From a bacterium (GTDB lineage Bacteria > Sysuimicrobiota > Sysuimicrobiia > Sysuimicrobiales > Segetimicrobiaceae), in assembly GCA_035307765.1 (NCBI GenBank), contig DATGHU010000028.1, positions 1-64,000 on the forward strand: a stretch of 64,000 bases of DNA, in the 5' to 3' direction. The notes under the pieces were generated by a model. The model saw nothing but the letters and a program-made list of their open reading frames with translations. It was not told the DNA's origin and ran no database searches. The translations under genes were made by a program, and so were the position numbers. Positions 61,481-64,000 of the stretch are shown here, in pieces. Each line of letters opens with the position of its first letter. Within the stretch, counting starts at the first letter, position 1.

Positions 61481-62959
61481 TCATGCCAGGAGCGGACGGG
61501 CCGCGACGCGCACCGCGCGCGTCGTCGCCTCGGTGACCTGCGCGCGCTCCGACGCCCGCATGCCGATGATCCACAGGATTTCTCCTCCCTCAGTCGTCAG
61601 CACCGGGACGAACGCGCGACGGTGTCGCGGGACCTTCGCCTCGCCCAAGTAGTCGGCGATCGTCTTCGTCCGCCCGTGCATCCCCGCCGGGGCGAATCGG
61701 TCCCCGGGGCGAGGCCCGCGCAGGATCAGCTCCGACCCAATCGCGGCGCCGTCGAGGACGATCTCGTCCGATTGCGGCCGGCCCATCCGCACCTCCACCA
61801 ACCCGTCGCCCGCCACCTCGGTCGCCCTCAGGTGGAGGCCGAACTCGATCGCCACCACCCGGCCCGGCACCGGCACCCGATACTCCGCCGGGTTCGCCAC
61901 GGGATCGTCCATCGCCACCTCGGCACCGCCCGGGAGCCGGGCGACGCGAACGCCCCCGGGCAGGACCACCCTCGATCCCGCGCGTCCCTCCAGCACCAGT
62001 CGACGCGCTCCCTCCAGGTGAACGAATCCAACGGCGTGCAAGTTCCCGCGCACCCGGCGGACCGCCTCGCGGATCGCCCGGCGCTGCAGCGCAACCGGTA
62101 GGCGGCGAAACGGTTCGCGCGCCACGATCACGGCGCCCCGCCGGCCGGACAGAGCCCTTGCGATCTCTGGGGCGGCGAGCGACTCCAGCGCCCCGACCTC
62201 GTCCCGCAACAGGCCGGCCAGCCTGACCAGCGCCTGCCGCACATCAGGATTATACCCTTCCAGCACCGGGATGAGGACGCGCCGGATCCGATTTCTGAGG
62301 ATGGTAGGGTCCTGGTTCGTGGAGTCCTCGCGCCAGCCGATCCCGCGCGATCGCAGATAGCCCTCGACGTCGTGCCGCGGCGTGTCGATCAGCGGCCGGA
62401 TGATCCGCACCCCCCCTGCCGTCCGGACCGGTGGAATCCCCCCCAACCCCTCGGGCCCGGTCCCGCGGAGCATCCGCATCAGCACGGTCTCGGCCTGATC
62501 GTCTGAGGTATGCCCGGTGGCCAGCGCCGCGGCGCCGGTTTCGCGGGCCACCCGGGCGAAAAACTCGTAGCGGAGTCGCCGTCCGGCATCCTCGAGGGAC
62601 AGGCCTTCCCGATCGGCGAGCGCCCGCGGATCGGCCGACGCGGCATGGCACCCCAACCGCAATGCCCGGCTCATCGCCGCGACGAACGCGGCATCCTCAA
62701 CCGCGTCCGGGCGGAGGCCGTGGTTGAGATGCGCCAGATGGATCGTCAGGAGAAGATCGTCGCGCAGCTCCGCCAGGAGGTACACCAGAGCGGTCGAATC
62801 GGGCCCCCCCGAGGCGGCGACGATCACGGTCTCGCCGCCGTTCAGCATCCGGTAGCGGCGGAGCGTCTCGCGCACGCGTTCCACGATCGTCCGGGCGGCC
62901 TCGTCGCCCCCCGGCGTCCGTGAGGAAGTGTTCACCGCGGCAGTAGAATGTCGATCCAT
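61481..62959 (-). CDS. tilS: tRNA(Ile)-lysidine synthase
   Basis: Makes lysidine at position 34 of tRNA-Ile(CAU), changing its identity from Met to Ile; an essential step. 492 residues. N-terminal ATP-pyrophosphatase P-loop AASGGPDSTALV (50-55 SGGPDS), HLAHLNHGLR, RRLRYEFFARVA, ATGHTSDDQAETVLMRMLRG and the RNRIRR motif in NQDPTILRNRIRRVLIP. The TilS C-terminal domain (PGDRFAPAGMHGRTKTIADYL) is present. ATG 62959 has no strong ribosome site. A tRNA-Met(CAT) gene lies 115 bases upstream on the same strand. Confidence 0.93.
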   Translation of the reverse strand: MDRHSTAAVNTSSRTPGGDEAARTIVERVRETLRRYRMLNGGETVIVAASGGPDSTALVYLLAELRDDLLLTIHLAHLNHGLRPDAVEDAAFVAAMSRALRLGCHAASADPRALADREGLSLEDAGRRLRYEFFARVARETGAAALATGHTSDDQAETVLMRMLRGTGPEGLGGIPPVRTAGGVRIIRPLIDTPRHDVEGYLRSRGIGWREDSTNQDPTILRNRIRRVLIPVLEGYNPDVRQALVRLAGLLRDEVGALESLAAPEIARALSGRRGAVIVAREPFRRLPVALQRRAIREAVRRVRGNLHAVGFVHLEGARRLVLEGRAGSRVVLPGGVRVARLPGGAEVAMDDPVANPAEYRVPVPGRVVAIEFGLHLRATEVAGDGLVEVRMGRPQSDEIVLDGAAIGSELILRGPRPGDRFAPAGMHGRTKTIADYLGEAKVPRHRRAFVPVLTTEGGEILWIIGMRASERAQVTEATTRAVRVAARPLLA

Positions 62960-63074
62960 GGGACCGCGCCACACGCGGAGGGAGGCACGACGGCGAGGGG
63001 CCCGTCTCTCACGCCGGCCTGATTCGCCGGGGAGTCGAGGCGTTCCTGGACACAGAAGGCATATGCGGACACGA

Positions 63075-63151
63075 TGGTGGCGGCGGAGGGCTTCGAACCC
63101 CCGACTCCGCGGGTATGAACCGCGTGCTCTGGCCACCTGAGCTACGCCGCC
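63075..63151 (-). tRNA. tRNA-Met, elongator (anticodon CAT)
   Basis: Complete minus-strand cloverleaf with encoded CCA: acceptor GGCGGCG/CGCCGCC, anticodon arm CGCGG-TTCATAC-CCGCG, T loop TTCGAAG. G1-C72 pairing and the lack of three G-C pairs in the anticodon stem exclude the initiator. The arm resembles elongator tRNA-Met of Bacillus more than tRNA-Ile2. Confidence 0.9.
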
Positions 63152-63163
63152 AAGCGTGCTTTC

Positions 63164-63193
63164 ATTATAACAGGGAGGAGCCCGAGGTGTCAG
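63164..63193 (-). promoter_or_regulatory. Promoter of tRNA-Met
   Basis: Minus strand CTGACA at 63188-63193, 18-base spacer ending TGT, TATAAT at 63164-63169: a strong extended -10. It ends 12 bases before the tRNA 5' end and overlaps the start of the divergent M20 peptidase gene. Confidence 0.75.
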
Positions 63194-64000
63194 CGAGAAC
63201 CCTCCCGCATACCCCGACCGCGTCGATGACGACACCCTGTGAGTTCGCCCGCGCCTGCGGGCCCCGGTTCGAGCTGGAATTGTGCGAGTGGCTTCGCATC
63301 CCCAGCATCAGTACGCTTCCGGCTCACCAGCCGGATATGGACCGGGCCGCCGCGTGGCTGACCGGGCACCTCGGGGCGATCGGGTTCGAGGCCCGGGTCA
63401 TTTCGGGGGACGGGCACCCGCTGGTGTACGCGGAATGGCTGAGGGCACCGGGGCGTCCCACGCTCCTCGGCTACGGGCACTACGACGTGCAACCGGCGGA
63501 CCCGCTCGAGGCGTGGACGACTCCGCCGTTCGAGCCGTCGGTGCGGGGGGGAAATCTCCACGCCCGCGGGGCGGCCGACAACAAAGGGCAGATCTTCACG
63601 CTGATCAAGGCCGCGGAGGCTTACCTCGCCACCGGAGCCGCCCTGCCCGTCAACGTCAAGCTGCTCGTGGAAGGCGAAGAAGAGTGCGGCGGGAGTGTCC
63701 TCGAATCGTACATTCGCGCCCACCCCGACCGTCTCGGCGCGGATGCGGCAATCGTCCTCGACTCCGGCATGATGGCGCCGGGGATTCCCGCCATCACCCT
63801 CGGGCTCCGCGGTATCGCCAGCGCGGAAGTGGAGGCGCGCGGTCCGGTGCGCGATCTTCACTCCGGCCTGTACGGCGGGGCGGCGCCGAACCCGTTCCTC
63901 GCCCTGGCGCAGATCCTCGCCGGCCTCAAGGATGCCGGGGGGCGGATCTTGATCCCACACTTTTATGACCGCGTCATCCCCCCCGATCCCGAAGAGCGGG
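63187..64000 (+). CDS. M20-family metallopeptidase (dipeptidase), 3' end outside window
   Basis: The open frame runs to the end of the window without a stop; 271 codons are visible. It is an M20 zinc peptidase: LLGYGHYDVQPADP (metal His and catalytic Asp), GAADNKGQIFTLIKA (metal-bridging Asp) and LLVEGEEECGGS (catalytic Glu and metal Glu). GPVRDLHSGLYGGAAPNPF belongs to the dimerisation (lid) domain of the CPG2/PepV-like dipeptidase branch. The GTG at 63187 has GGAGGAG 8 bases upstream and is preferred over the ATG at 63226, which gives a more usual N-terminus. The rest of the gene lies beyond 64000. Confidence 0.9.
   Translation, partial: MSARTLPHTPTASMTTPCEFARACGPRFELELCEWLRIPSISTLPAHQPDMDRAAAWLTGHLGAIGFEARVISGDGHPLVYAEWLRAPGRPTLLGYGHYDVQPADPLEAWTTPPFEPSVRGGNLHARGAADNKGQIFTLIKAAEAYLATGAALPVNVKLLVEGEEECGGSVLESYIRAHPDRLGADAAIVLDSGMMAPGIPAITLGLRGIASAEVEARGPVRDLHSGLYGGAAPNPFLALAQILAGLKDAGGRILIPHFYDRVIPPDPEER

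Overview
The window is one continuous, gene-dense, GC-rich stretch of a bacterial chromosome with no plasmid, prophage or CRISPR signature. The gene set and order point to the Firmicutes-related (Bacillati/Terrabacteria) part of the bacterial tree. The minus strand from about 63.0 kb down to 37.3 kb reads tilS - ftsH - (isochorismatase) - ftcD - folP - folB - folK - birA - P1 peptidase - coaX - greA - clpC - radA - (Cys-rich small protein) - yacL/PIN-TRAM - ispDF - cysS - rlmB - sigH. This is a shuffled but clear version of the Bacillus tilS-to-sigH neighbourhood. A sporulation-type SigH, a small protein known to me from clostridia, two F420-type luciferase-like oxidoreductases, a class I lysyl-tRNA synthetase and an orphan RND pump make an ordinary Bacillus or Clostridium unlikely. 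A deep, uncultured, high-GC lineage near the Firmicutes (for example a CSP1-3/Sysuimicrobiota- or Armatimonadota-like group) is a guess, not a determination.

Layout. 0-10.4 kb is accessory: a possible transposase tail, two HD-GYP c-di-GMP phosphodiesterase-type proteins, a luciferase-like oxidoreductase, a molybdopterin oxidoreductase, a monoamine-oxidase-like flavoenzyme coupled to a membrane protein, a decayed FAD-linked oxidase and tRNA-Val. 10.5-19.6 kb holds a NamZ-like muramidase facing a long minus-strand operon: folD - folC - class I lysS - 2-hydroxyacid dehydrogenase - EF-G-like GTPase - exported metallo-beta-lactamase-fold protein. 19.8-36.1 kb mixes tRNA-Gly, tRNA-Tyr and tRNA-Thr with transport (a peptide ABC transporter lacking ATPase genes, RND, EamA), two small secreted cysteine-pair peptides, a GT39-like glycosyltransferase, two short-chain dehydrogenases and a MaoC - methyltransferase - SDR operon. 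36.2-64 kb is mainly housekeeping: moaA, then the Firmicutes-like superoperon, tRNA-Met and an M20 peptidase that runs off the window.

How the parts work together. The ftcD-folP-folB-(CDF)folK-birA-peptidase run and the distant folD-folC pair supply folate and one-carbon units. The yacL-ispDF-DUF-cysS-rlmB run couples isoprenoid synthesis to translation. clpC, ftsH and radA cover protein and DNA quality control. Four-base ATGA/GTGA stop-start overlaps join most genes of these runs. Several very good sigma-A promoters can be read directly: in front of the 43.3 kb gene, greA, sigH, tRNA-Tyr, and extended -10 promoters at moaA, yacL, ftsH and the other tRNAs.

Most notable points: an in-frame fusion of a CDF-type membrane protein to FolK; a pair of tiny secreted cysteine-pair peptides with near-identical translation starts; a relative of cyanobacterial acyl-ACP reductase cotranscribed with a conserved unknown protein and coaX; a greA leader with three stacked inverted repeats; dppB and dppC separated by a single in-frame TAA with no standard start before the conserved DppC N-terminus; and altered signature motifs in CysS, CoaX, the EF-G-like protein and the metallo-beta-lactamase-fold protein.
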